Source: Paenibacillus sp. FSL H8-0332
GTDB taxonomy: Bacteria; Bacillota; Bacilli; Paenibacillales; Paenibacillaceae
Direction: 5' to 3'
Assembly: GCF_037963835.1 (NCBI RefSeq)
Contig: NZ_CP150145.1
Span: forward strand, 3,844,001-3,908,000
DNA: 64,000 nt
Positions within the stretch are counted from its first letter, which is position 1. The number at the start of each line of letters is the position of its first letter. Below the pieces are notes generated by a model that was not told the DNA's origin, ran no database searches, and saw only the letters and a program-made list of their open reading frames with translations. Below, piece by piece: positions 27,826-36,214 of the stretch. The translations under genes and the position numbers were made by a program.

Positions 27826-29298
27826 TTACATATTGTGAATATTTGCTCCCGGATGAAGCTGCTTCCAGCGGTCTAGCAGCTCCGTTAGCTGAGGAACCGG
27901 CTGCGGCAGATAAGACTGGATCGCAAAGGACTGGCCGATGATCCGCCGGGCTTCATGGATGTCTGCCATGCGGCCCGCCTCAATCATCTGCACAGCCAGA
28001 TTACCCAAGGCTGTGGATTCGGTTGGTCCGGCCAGCACTTCCCTGCCGGTAACATCCGCCGTCAGCTGGCACAGCAGCCTATTGTTAGCGCCGCCGCCGA
28101 CAATTTGCAGCACTTCGATGCGCCCCCCGATGAGGTCTTCCAATTCAGACAGATAGCTGCGGTAGGATAGCGCCAGACTGTCGAAGATACAGCGGGCCAG
28201 CTCGCCCGCCGTCTGCGGCACAGGCTGGCTGCTCTCCAGGCAGGCCTGGCGGATCTCCTGAATCATATCGTCCGGGTTCAGGAACCGCGGATGATTGCAA
28301 GGAATCAGGCTGCGGAAGCCTGCGCATACACCGGCCTGCTCTGCCAGTTCCGCGAAGCTAAACCTTTCTCCGTCCAGCCTGCGCACTTCCTGGATCAGCC
28401 AGAGGCCCATAATATTCTTCAGGAACCTGTAAGTCCCGTAAGCGCCCCACTCGTTGGTATAATTGGCTGCCATCGCTCTGCGGTCATTAAGGGGGTGATC
28501 CAGCTCAACTCCCAACAGAGACCAGGTTCCGCTGCTAAGATAGGCTGACGCACGGCCCTTCTGAGCAGGCACACCAAGTACCGCAGATGCCGTGTCATGT
28601 GTAGCCACGCAGATCAGGCGGCACTCCGGTAGATCATACTCCGCGCGCAGCTCCTGCGTAATGAAGCCAAGATTTTCCCCAGGCTCAGTCAATGGAGCGA
28701 ACTGTTCACGCCGCAGACCCAGGAATTCCAGCAGCTCAAGGTCGAAATCTCGGGTCGCAAGATTCAATAGCTGTGTCGTGGAGGCATTGGTAACCTCGTT
28801 CATCTTCCGTCCGCCGAGCCGGTAGTAGAGATAATCCGGCACCAGCAGGATCTGATCCGCCGTCTCCAGTTCTTCCCGGTCATGCGCATATAGCTGATAC
28901 AGCGTATTGAAGGGAAGCTGCTGAATGCCCGTTTTGGCGTAGACCTTCTCTGGCGGAAGCAGCCGCCCGACTTCCTCCATCACCCTGTCGGTCCGGCGGT
29001 CGCGGTAGGCGTAGACCCCGCTTATCTGCTTGCCTTCGGCATCCAGCAGCACATAATCTACCGCCCAGGTATCAATCCCGAGGGTGCATTCGTGAATGCC
29101 TCTTAGCTTCGCCTGCTGCAGACCGTTAATAATTTCATTCAATAAATAATCCATATCCCAGAAGCAGGAGCCTTCCTGCTCCGTGAAGCCATTGCTGAAA
29201 CGGTGAAGCTCCGCAAGGGTGAGGCTCCCGTCCACGAGCTGTCCGAGTACCAGCCGTCCGCTGGAGGCGCCGATATCGACGGCGATATGATGGGTCAT
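27826..29298 (-). CDS. rhaB: Rhamnulokinase
   Basis: 490 residues of the FGGY sugar-kinase fold. The N-terminal phosphate loop reads AVDIGASSGRLVLGQL, the substrate Asp is in GIDTWAVDYVLLD, and the C-terminal ATP site has QIVGGGANNRLLCQL. It phosphorylates L-rhamnulose to the 1-phosphate used by RhaD. ATAGGAG precedes the ATG. The order is reductase, kinase, isomerase, aldolase. No rhamnose transporter or mutarotase gene is seen within the window. Confidence 0.95.
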   Translation of the reverse strand: MTHHIAVDIGASSGRLVLGQLVDGSLTLAELHRFSNGFTEQEGSCFWDMDYLLNEIINGLQQAKLRGIHECTLGIDTWAVDYVLLDAEGKQISGVYAYRDRRTDRVMEEVGRLLPPEKVYAKTGIQQLPFNTLYQLYAHDREELETADQILLVPDYLYYRLGGRKMNEVTNASTTQLLNLATRDFDLELLEFLGLRREQFAPLTEPGENLGFITQELRAEYDLPECRLICVATHDTASAVLGVPAQKGRASAYLSSGTWSLLGVELDHPLNDRRAMAANYTNEWGAYGTYRFLKNIMGLWLIQEVRRLDGERFSFAELAEQAGVCAGFRSLIPCNHPRFLNPDDMIQEIRQACLESSQPVPQTAGELARCIFDSLALSYRSYLSELEDLIGGRIEVLQIVGGGANNRLLCQLTADVTGREVLAGPTESTALGNLAVQMIEAGRMADIHEARRIIGQSFAIQSYLPQPVPQLTELLDRWKQLHPGANIHNM

Positions 29299-29327
29299 AG
29301 GGAATCTCCTATTCTATGGGAGGTGAT

Positions 29328-30479
29328 TTACAGAATTTTGCGGAATAACGCGATTACTTCATCTTTGGTAGGAATAAAAGGGTTACCGGGCGCGCAGGCA
29401 TCCTTCATGGCGTTCTCAGCCAGCAGATCGAGATCTACTTCCGCTACCCCCAGCTCGGACAGCTTGGCAGGAATGCCAACCTCCTTGGACAAGGCCTTAA
29501 TCGCTTCAATGACGTAATCCGCACATTCCTTGTCGCTGCGTCCTTCAGTCTGCATACCGGCCGCTCTGGCAATCGCTCTGAACTTCTCCGGCACATGCTT
29601 GGCATTCTCTTCTTCCACGTAAGGCAGCAGCATTGCATTGCACACGCCGTGCGGCAGATCATAGACCCCGCCGAGCTGATGGGCCATGGCATGCACGTAG
29701 CCTAAGCCTGCGTTATTGAAGGCGAGGCCGCCGAGAAAGATTGCATAGACCATCTGCTCACGCGCTTCAATATCGTGTCCGTTCGTTACCGTCCGCGCCA
29801 GATTGCCGAAGATCAGCTCCACCGCAGCCAGTGCGGTAGCATCGGTTACCGGATATGCGCCTGGAGTGACCAGCGCTTCAATCGCATGCGTCAGTGCATC
29901 CATGCCCGTTGCTGCCGTCAGCGCAGCAGGCTTATCGACCATCAGCTCCGGATCATTCACCGAGAGGGTGGCGATGCTGTTCTTGTCTACCATGACCATC
30001 TTGATCTTGCGCTCTTCATCCGTAATCACGTAGTTGATCGTCACTTCACTTGAAGTCCCGGCCGTCGTGTTCACCGCAACAATCGGCAGAGATTTATTTT
30101 TGGATTTGTGAACGCCTTCATAATCGGCAATATGCCCGCCGTTAGTGGCAACAATGCCGATGGCCTTGGCCGTATCCTGCGGCGAGCCGCCGCCGATAGA
30201 GATCAGATAGTCACATTCGTGCTGCTTCAGGAAGTCTACGCCGTCATGGACATTTTTGCAGGTAGGGTTCGGCTTCACTTCATCATATATCACATACTGA
30301 ATTCCCGCTTCATCCAGCACAGCCAGCAGCCTTCCGGCGATTCCGCTCTTCATCAGGAACTTGTCTGTGACCACAAGCGCCTTGTTCAGCTTCAGCTCTT
30401 GAATGTACGGGGCGATGTCCTTCAGACAGCCCTTTCCCATAATGTTAATCGACGGCACATAATAGACATGAGTACTCAT
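29328..30479 (-). CDS. fucO: Iron-containing alcohol dehydrogenase, lactaldehyde reductase (FucO-like)
   Basis: 383 residues of the group III alcohol dehydrogenases. NAD-binding GGGSPQDTAKAIG, AGTSSEVT, and the iron ligands Asp/His in MDALTHAIEALV, NAGLGYVHAMAHQLGG and DLPHGVCNAMLLP are present. In the rhamnose pathway it reduces L-lactaldehyde to 1,2-propanediol, regenerating NAD. It is the first gene of the operon, with GGGAGG before the ATG at 30479. FucO is assigned from operon context; general alcohol dehydrogenase activity is possible. Confidence 0.9.
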   Translation of the reverse strand: MSTHVYYVPSINIMGKGCLKDIAPYIQELKLNKALVVTDKFLMKSGIAGRLLAVLDEAGIQYVIYDEVKPNPTCKNVHDGVDFLKQHECDYLISIGGGSPQDTAKAIGIVATNGGHIADYEGVHKSKNKSLPIVAVNTTAGTSSEVTINYVITDEERKIKMVMVDKNSIATLSVNDPELMVDKPAALTAATGMDALTHAIEALVTPGAYPVTDATALAAVELIFGNLARTVTNGHDIEAREQMVYAIFLGGLAFNNAGLGYVHAMAHQLGGVYDLPHGVCNAMLLPYVEEENAKHVPEKFRAIARAAGMQTEGRSDKECADYVIEAIKALSKEVGIPAKLSELGVAEVDLDLLAENAMKDACAPGNPFIPTKDEVIALFRKIL

Positions 30480-30573
30480 TGCTTAACCAGCCTCCCGGGC
30501 ACATAAATAGTTAATGAACACTGTAAGCATACACTCCACCTGTTGACCTTCTCATCGTATCGCCGTTAATCTG

Positions 30574-30694
30574 TGTTGTCAACATTTTAAACACTAAATA
30601 AGTTGTTTTTATTTGTTTATTATTTGTTTCACGGGAAATAAACGATCATTATTGTGGGTTTCAGAGCAAATGAGGCTCACCATGTTGTACAACA
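30574..30694. promoter_or_regulatory. Paired operator candidates between the rha operon and its regulator
   Basis: Two related palindromes, TGTTGTCAACA (30574-30584) and TGTTGTACAACA (30683-30694), share the half-site TGTTG. Their centres are about 109 bp apart, close to a whole number of helical turns. They flank an A+T-rich stretch with an imperfect GTTTATT/AATAAAC repeat. Two sites between divergent genes suggest looping repression by the DeoR protein. Confidence 0.5.
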
Positions 30695-30744
30695 CAGAAA
30701 TAACAGTCTATATTAAGACTATCAATTCTGGAAAGGTGATACGT

Positions 30745-31500
30745 ATGCTCGCTGCCGAAAGACGCAAAAAAATAATCGACCTTGTCCATCAGGACAAACG
30801 GGTGCTGGTGTCCGATCTGAGCCGGATGTTCGAGGTTACTGAGGAGACGATCCGCAGAGACCTGGAGAAGCTGGAGAAGGATGGCATTGTGAGCCGTACC
30901 TACGGTGGAGCCATGCTGAACAGGCATACCAATGAGGATCTGCCTTTTCTGACCCGGGGAGCACTCAATACGGATATCAAACGCGCAATAGCGATCCAGG
31001 CGCTGGATCTGATTAATGACGGGGATACCCTGATGGTCGACCCCAGCTCGACTTCGTTTGAATTCCTGAAGCTGCTGGGTAATAAAAGTAATCTGACGAT
31101 CATCACCAATTCGATCAACATTCTTCATGAGTTCGCGAGTTCAAGCCACAGCATTATTTCTACAGGCGGCTCACTCCGCCACCGTTCCCTGTCGCTTGTC
31201 GGCCCCTTAGCCCATGAGACCATCCAGCGCTACAATGTGGACACCGCCATAATCAGCTGCAAGGCCCTCGATATGGGCCGCGGGGTCACCGATTCCAATG
31301 AACCGGAATGTGAGCTGAAGAAATATATGCTGCGCCAGGCACAGAAGGTTGTGCTGCTCGCGGACCATACCAAGTTCGACCAGACGGCCTTCGCCAGGCT
31401 CGCAGAGCTAAGCCGGATCGATGTGCTGATTACCGACCGTAAGCCATCGGAAGCGTGGCTGAAGCTGTTGTCCGAGCAGAATGTGCAAGTATTGTACTAA
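30745..31500 (+). CDS. DeoR/GlpR-family transcriptional regulator of rhamnose genes
   Basis: 251 residues. The N-terminal DeoR helix-turn-helix (AAERRKKIIDLVHQDKRVLV, then EVTEETIRRDLEKLEKDG) is followed by the sugar-phosphate-binding DeoRC domain (GDTLMVDPSSTSFEFLKLL, SLVGPLAHETI). AAAGGTGA supports the ATG at 30745 over an in-frame TTG at 30613. It is divergent from the rhamnose operon with operator-like palindromes between, so it is probably its repressor, induced by a phosphorylated intermediate. Inference from context. Confidence 0.87.
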   Translation: MLAAERRKKIIDLVHQDKRVLVSDLSRMFEVTEETIRRDLEKLEKDGIVSRTYGGAMLNRHTNEDLPFLTRGALNTDIKRAIAIQALDLINDGDTLMVDPSSTSFEFLKLLGNKSNLTIITNSINILHEFASSSHSIISTGGSLRHRSLSLVGPLAHETIQRYNVDTAIISCKALDMGRGVTDSNEPECELKKYMLRQAQKVVLLADHTKFDQTAFARLAELSRIDVLITDRKPSEAWLKLLSEQNVQVLY

Positions 31501-31553
31501 GTTTATGGGAGATCTGTCATGGGAGATTCATCTTAGGGAGGAGAAATAATCAA

Positions 31554-32609
31554 ATGGGCAAAAAGAGAATAACCTTACCTGCGGACTTCCGCGAGCTGGT
31601 TAAATCAGGGGATATCGATGCACTGAAGGCTGTTTTTGAGAAATGTGATTGGAATGCCACCTTGGGGTCTTACAAAGAACCCGCACTCAGCATCCGGCAG
31701 ATTCCGGACGAGCTGGTCCGCTGGCTGGTGGAGCAGGGTGCCGACATTAACGCCAGGGACAAATATCAGCGCACCCCGCTGTATTCGCAGGCCGGAACCT
31801 GGTCCGGCAATATCCCTCTGTTCCTGGAGCTTGGTGCGGAGCTGGAAGCCGTAGATTATCAGAATCAGACCCCGCTGCACGCTGCGGTCAACTATTACCG
31901 TACACAGGCGGTACGGGATCTGGTGGCCCACGGCGCCAATGTCCATGCGGTGAATAAGTCGGGGAACACACCGCTGTCTAAGGCCCTATTGCAATGCCGG
32001 AATAGCGATATCGCCGACATGCTGGAAATCTCGCACATCCTGCTGGATGCCGGGGCGGTGATCACACCGGAGATGAAGGAATCTGTGAAGAATATCGGCA
32101 AGAGCTTTGAATTCTCCAGATCCAATTTCAATAAAGAGCGCTTAAGCGAAACCGCCGAGGCCCTGGACTCACTGTACAAGCTATTCGATGTGGAGCCTGT
32201 AGCAGCGCGGGTGATGCATGACGGCGTTTCCAGGATCGAGGTAAACAGCACAAGATGGCAGGATCAGCACCAGGAGCTCTGGGAATTACTAATCCCGGCA
32301 TCAGGACATGCGCTCACCGTACAGGGAGAGGTCATTCGCATCACCGGCCGGATCTCACATGAAATCATGAATAACGGCGGAGGCAACTGGGATGCCGATT
32401 TCCGTAAAATGCTGAAGGCGCTGCTCCTGCACTTCGCCTCGGGCACACCACTGGACCCTACGCACCTGAAGGAAGCGGCGGATTTAGCCGGATACCTGCG
32501 CCATGGCAACGGCAATGATGAGCCGGCCAGATTATGCGAATTGGCCGTGAATTGGGTACTTGCCAATCCACAGCCCGTTTCGTTGCCGCAACCGGATTAC
32601 AAACGCTAA
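31554..32609 (+). CDS. Ankyrin repeat protein
   Basis: 351 residues. About four ankyrin repeats occupy residues 10-165, seen in DELVRWLVEQGADINARDKY, QRTPLYSQAG, LELGAELEAVDYQNQTPLHA and DLVAHGANVHAVNKSGNTPL. The C-terminal half (170-351) is not recognised. GGGAGGAG precedes the ATG at 31554. It lies 53 bases after the DeoR gene, so read-through is possible. Ankyrin repeats bind proteins; the partner is unknown. No signal peptide. Confidence 0.82.
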   Translation: MGKKRITLPADFRELVKSGDIDALKAVFEKCDWNATLGSYKEPALSIRQIPDELVRWLVEQGADINARDKYQRTPLYSQAGTWSGNIPLFLELGAELEAVDYQNQTPLHAAVNYYRTQAVRDLVAHGANVHAVNKSGNTPLSKALLQCRNSDIADMLEISHILLDAGAVITPEMKESVKNIGKSFEFSRSNFNKERLSETAEALDSLYKLFDVEPVAARVMHDGVSRIEVNSTRWQDQHQELWELLIPASGHALTVQGEVIRITGRISHEIMNNGGGNWDADFRKMLKALLLHFASGTPLDPTHLKEAADLAGYLRHGNGNDEPARLCELAVNWVLANPQPVSLPQPDYKR

Positions 32610-32640
32610 ACGCTGAGACATCCAGTACTTGTCCTGCTAT

Positions 32641-33933
32641 CTATGAAGAAGAGGCTCCCTTGGAGAGCATAATATTCAGAATGGCCTGATCTGTGGCGGC
32701 AAGCCCCTCCTGGACCAAGGTCTCCATATTCTTGATCGTATCCTCCACCTTCTCGAAGATGACACCGTCATTGAGACTCGCGGAGATATTGTTCATGGCG
32801 AGGGTGGCGGACTGAATGGCCGCGTTGGTAGCCGTGGAGATTTTGAGTGCACAGGTTGGCTTGGCGCCATCGCAGATCATGCCGGAAGTAGAGGCTATCG
32901 TGTTCTGGATGGAGTGCTTGATCTGCGCAAGCGTCCCGCCCATCAGATAGACAATGCCGCTGCCCGCCCCCACTCCACCGGCAATGCCTGAGCCGCAGAG
33001 CGGGGACAGACGGCCAATGTAATGCTTCACATGGATGGTAATCAGATTGCTGAGCGCCATCGCTCTGGCCAGGGTCTCCTCATCCTTGCCGAGGAGCTCG
33101 GCCAGAGCAATGACCGGCATGGTACAGGCAATCCCCTGATTGCCGCTTCCCGCAGTCGTCATTACCGGCATGGCACTGCCGTCCATCCGTGCATCGGATG
33201 CGGCTGCCGTTGCGGCAATGATCCGGTTCGCCACATCCGCGCCGAACAGATTGAGGGCGGATTGCTGGCTCATTTTCCGGCCCACCTGGAGGCCATACTC
33301 CCCGCGCAGCCCTTCCTCCGAGATCGCCTTATTCATAACCGCTCCCTCCAGCAGGAAGCGAAGATCCTCGAATGATGTATTCTCAACGAATGCATAGATA
33401 TCTTCGAGTGTGACCGAGTATACCTCAGGGTCCAGACTTAGCGGGTCTCCGCAGTCGGCCTTGTCCATTTTCGGCTCAAGCCGCTGGCCATCCTTCGCCA
33501 GAAACTGCACATTCGTGTGCTCTTTTACCAGGATCGCTGTGGCGGTATGGTTCTTGCTGTGTACTCTCGCTTCTATATATAGCTTCTCCGGCGTATCCTT
33601 CAGCTCAACCTCCAGCAGCTTACGCTCCAGCAGTCCCTCTGCACTTGCCAGCTCCTCCGGGGTCAGTCCGGACAGAATCTCAAGCTTCCGCTCCGAGCGG
33701 CGCACCACCGCACCCAAGGCCGCCGCTATCGGCAAGCCCGTCTGGCCTGTACCAGGAATCCCTACGCCCATCGCATTCTTGATGATATTGCCGCTGAGGA
33801 ACAGCTGAATCGCCGTAATCTCCTCTTCCACCAGTTCAGCCGCCAACGAGACGGCATAAGCTACCGCAATCGGTTCGGTGCAGCCTTCTGCCGGTATAAT
33901 TTCTTTGTGTAATACTTCCAGTAGGTTAACCAT
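32641..33933 (-). CDS. UPF0597 / L-cysteine desulfidase (CyuA-like) family protein
   Basis: 430 residues. The family is often labelled serine dehydratase-like alpha subunit; characterised members desulfurate L-cysteine to pyruvate, H2S and ammonia using a 4Fe-4S cluster. Likely cluster cysteines are present in PAEGCTEPIAVAYA, SPLCGSGIAGG and SGMICDGAKPTCALKI, with a further one in GNQGIACTMPVIA. The ribosome site before the ATG at 33933 is weak. It faces the ankyrin gene and appears monocistronic. Substrate assignment is from family. Confidence 0.85.
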   Translation of the reverse strand: MVNLLEVLHKEIIPAEGCTEPIAVAYAVSLAAELVEEEITAIQLFLSGNIIKNAMGVGIPGTGQTGLPIAAALGAVVRRSERKLEILSGLTPEELASAEGLLERKLLEVELKDTPEKLYIEARVHSKNHTATAILVKEHTNVQFLAKDGQRLEPKMDKADCGDPLSLDPEVYSVTLEDIYAFVENTSFEDLRFLLEGAVMNKAISEEGLRGEYGLQVGRKMSQQSALNLFGADVANRIIAATAAASDARMDGSAMPVMTTAGSGNQGIACTMPVIALAELLGKDEETLARAMALSNLITIHVKHYIGRLSPLCGSGIAGGVGAGSGIVYLMGGTLAQIKHSIQNTIASTSGMICDGAKPTCALKISTATNAAIQSATLAMNNISASLNDGVIFEKVEDTIKNMETLVQEGLAATDQAILNIMLSKGASSS

Positions 33934-34033
33934 CTGTGCATCACCATTCCCTCTGTCTGCCTGACTATGTCTATATCTGTTTCTATATATAGTACATCAG
34001 ATAGACAGTCCGGGGAATCCCCGTTATTACCCA

Positions 34034-34228
34034 TCACCCGCCCAGCTTCACCAGCCGCTTCAGCCCTTCTGTACAGGCCCAGCCTCCGGCACCTGCCAGA
34101 ATCGCATTATGACAAAGGTTCAAAGCCAGCTTATACGTCATACTGCCGATAATGATTTCAACCACGACAAACCGTAAAATATCTCTCTTCGTGATCAGAT
34201 AGACTCTGAATTCCTGATTACGGGACAC
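34034..34228 (-). CDS. Small hypothetical protein
   Basis: 64 residues from a GTG with GGGGGAG eight bases upstream, which is the main support. It has a basic N-terminus (RVYLITKRDILRF) and two mildly hydrophobic stretches (VVVEIIIGSM, NAILAGAGG). I recognise no family. It could be spurious, since it lies in a repeat-rich zone. Confidence 0.35.
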   Translation of the reverse strand: MSRNQEFRVYLITKRDILRFVVVEIIIGSMTYKLALNLCHNAILAGAGGWACTEGLKRLVKLGG

Positions 34229-34354
34229 CTGCCATCTCCCCCGCCCATTTTCATGTTTCTGTACTTATATGCTTCGGGCGGGTTGTCTGATTCTCTGTGC
34301 CAGGCACAACAAAGAGCAGCACTTCTCCATTGGCTTGATTGCTCGGTTGGCGGC

Positions 34355-34470
34355 TATTCGGCGGATTCAGGTGCACTAGTGCTCTTCATTTGCACGGTTG
34401 GCAGGTATTCGGCGGATTCAGGTGCACTAGTGCTCTTCATTTGCTCGATTGGCGGGTATTCGGTGAATTC
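34355..34470. repeat. Group B tandem array, 51-bp period
   Basis: TATTCGG recurs at 34355, 34406 and 34457, exactly 51 bp apart. Two full units contain ATTCAGGTGCACTAGTGCTC followed by TTCATTTGC; the third is cut after ATTCA. The unit matches, with one mismatch in its first 29 bases, the IS-interrupted unit near 4613. Confidence 0.88.
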
Positions 34471-34473
34471 AAT

Positions 34474-34516
34474 GGGGCTGAACCAAAAGTCATGAAATGG
34501 CTGCTTGGGACAGCTC
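34474..34516. repeat. Left hairpin of a bracketed repeat element
   Basis: GGGGCTGAACCAAAAGTCAT and ATGGCTGCTTGGGACAGCTC form an imperfect hairpin. The sequence is the near reverse complement of 35223-35263. Confidence 0.7.
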
Positions 34517-34546
34517 TTTATTGCGGAGTAGGACCAACGTGAGCAC

Positions 34547-35233
34547 TTAGGTGGACGCTCCGCAAACGGACCGTTGCTCCAATAACTGTTGTGTCCAGAT
34601 TTTTTTCATTCCCCTTAGCGGTGAAAATCCGGACACAAAGGCGACCGCTTCCGCTTTTACGCGGGTCGTTCCGTCCGCTCCGCTGTTTAAGTGGGAAACG
34701 ATCATCCATGCTAAAAAAGAAACAAAAAAATCGCTCAGAGAGCGTTCGGCAGTTGCGTAAGGAGGTGTTGCCTTAAAAGACGACCCATTAGCTGTACGCT
34801 GAATGACAGAACCGGAAATTGCTTGGACAACTGAAGAACAATCGAGGCTTCCGGGGATTTCTGCAAGTGGCTGTCGTCGCTCATAGAAAATTACTTTTGG
34901 GACAGCCCCTTTCAGTTCTCCATCCGGCCCACTTCCGGCCGATTTAATAGAATTTATCCCTTTCTTTTTCCCATCCGGCCCGCTTCCGGCCGATTCAATG
35001 GGATTTATCCCCTTCATTTTCCCATCCGGCCCGCTTCCGGCCGATTTAATGGGATTTATCCCTTTCATTTTCCCATCCGGCCCACTTCCGGCCGATTTAA
35101 TGGGATTTATCCCTTTCAGTTCTCCATCCGGCCCACTTCCGGCCGATTTAATGGGATTTATCCCTTTCACTTCCCGTACGTCCCGCTTCCGGCCCGACTT
35201 CCGGCCAAAGCCCAAACAGAAGAGGCTGCCCAA
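34547..35233 (-). other. Repeat-derived open frame with 17-residue repeats
   Basis: A 228-codon open frame starting at TTG without a clear ribosome site. Residues 24-108 are five 17-residue repeats, GINPIKSAGSGPDGKMK and variants, which come from the group C 51-bp array. The remainder (KVIFYERRQPLAEIPGS to QQLLEQRSVCGAST) matches nothing I know. Because 51 is divisible by three, such arrays give open frames by chance, so I do not call this a protein with confidence. Confidence 0.25.
34920..35175. repeat. Group C tandem array, 51-bp period (5 units)
   Basis: CCATCCGGCC recurs at 34920, 34971, 35022, 35073 and 35124, all 51 bp apart, followed by a partial sixth. Each unit has two inverted repeats: ATCCGGCC/GGCCGAT and GGGAT-TT-ATCCC. 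Units differ by a few substitutions only. Confidence 0.92.
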
Positions 35234-35263
35234 ACAGCCATTTCATGGCTTTGGGACAGCCCC
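35223..35263. repeat. Right hairpin of a bracketed repeat element
   Basis: AGGCTGCCCAAACAGCCAT and ATGGCTTTGGGACAGCCCC form a hairpin around TTTC. Its reverse complement closely matches 34474-34516. A third half-copy (TTTTGGGACAGCCCC) lies at about 34895-34909. Confidence 0.75.
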
Positions 35264-35296
35264 CTGATATCACCGCTTCAGCCTAATTGCTGCTGC

Positions 35297-36190
35297 TTAC
35301 TTCGACTCCACCGCATGGCCGCCGAATTCGTTGCGCAAGGCGGCGACGACTTTGCCGGTGAAGGTGTCGGTCTCCAGCGACCGGTAACGCATGAGCAGAG
35401 CCATGGCGATGACCGGGGTCGCCGCCTGCAGGTCAAATGCAGTCTCCAGCGTCCATCTTCCCTCCCCGGAGGAATGCATGATTCCTTTGATCTCCTCCAG
35501 CTTGGCGTCCTTGGAGAAGGCGCGTTCGATCAGCTCCATCAGCCAGGAGCGGACCACCGAGCCGTTATTCCAGACGCGGGCCACCTGCTCGAAGTCGAAG
35601 TCATACCCGCTTTTCTCCAGCACCTCGAAGCCCTCGCCAATGGCGGCCATCATCCCGTATTCAATGCCGTTGTGTACCATCTTGAGGAAATGTCCGCTGC
35701 CGGATTTGCCGGCATACAGGTACCCGTTCTCCACAGCGGTGTCCCGGAACAGCGGTTCGGCCACCGCCCACGCCTCCTCATCTCCGCCAACCATATAACA
35801 TGCGCCATTCCGCGCGCCTTCCATTCCGCCGGACGTTCCGGCATCCAGGAAATGAATCCCGTGGGCGCCAAGCTCGTCATGACGGCGGATCGACTCTTTA
35901 TAATGAGAGTTCCCGGCTTCGATAATGATATCTCCCTTGGATAATAGGGGCGTCAGTTCAGCAATCACTGAATCTACAAAAGTATGGGGAACCATGATCC
36001 AGAGAACGCGCGGGGAATCAAGCAAACCCGTAAGCTCCTCCAGGCTTGCTGCCCCGGACGCCCCGCGTTCGGCCAGTTCCTGCACGGCAGCGGCATTCAC
36101 ATCATACGCTACTACTTCGTGAGCATGCTCCAATAGATTCTGGCCGAGATTGAAGCCCATTTTGCCCAGTCCGATTAATCCGACTTTCAT
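35297..36190 (-). CDS. 6-phosphogluconate dehydrogenase, short (NAD-type) form
   Basis: 297 residues, shorter than the 470-residue Gnd, matching the YqeC/GntZ-like decarboxylating form. N-terminal Rossmann motif GLIGLGKMGFNLGQNLL, then IIEAGNSHYKESIRRH, the signature FLDAGTSGGMEGARNGACYMVGG, and catalytic Lys/Asn in GSGHFLKMVHNGIEYGMM. It oxidises 6-phosphogluconate to ribulose 5-phosphate and CO2. It follows zwf by 24 bases, forming the oxidative pentose phosphate pair. NAD preference is inferred from the short form; no phosphogluconolactonase gene is adjacent. Confidence 0.92.
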   Translation of the reverse strand: MKVGLIGLGKMGFNLGQNLLEHAHEVVAYDVNAAAVQELAERGASGAASLEELTGLLDSPRVLWIMVPHTFVDSVIAELTPLLSKGDIIIEAGNSHYKESIRRHDELGAHGIHFLDAGTSGGMEGARNGACYMVGGDEEAWAVAEPLFRDTAVENGYLYAGKSGSGHFLKMVHNGIEYGMMAAIGEGFEVLEKSGYDFDFEQVARVWNNGSVVRSWLMELIERAFSKDAKLEEIKGIMHSSGEGRWTLETAFDLQAATPVIAMALLMRYRSLETDTFTGKVVAALRNEFGGHAVESK

Positions 36191-36214
36191 AATGAATCCC
36201 TCCGAATAGTGTTG

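Larger units (their letters stand above)
33934..35296. other. Large repeat-rich intergenic zone
   Basis: 1.36 kb between the CyuA-like gene and gnd. In order: a possible 64-residue gene (34034-34228), a group B 51-bp array (34355-34470), a hairpin (34474-34516), a segment with weak coding look (34547-34890), a group C 51-bp array (34920-35175) and a matching hairpin (35223-35263). Confidence 0.7.

Noticed and set aside
30515..30535. CcpA cre site (TGTAAGCATACAC)
   Set aside because: The central CG of the cre consensus is missing, so support is too weak to list.
34551..34776. Plus-strand small proteins opposite the repeat-derived frame
   Set aside because: Two frames overlap here in different phases without ribosome sites or family matches.
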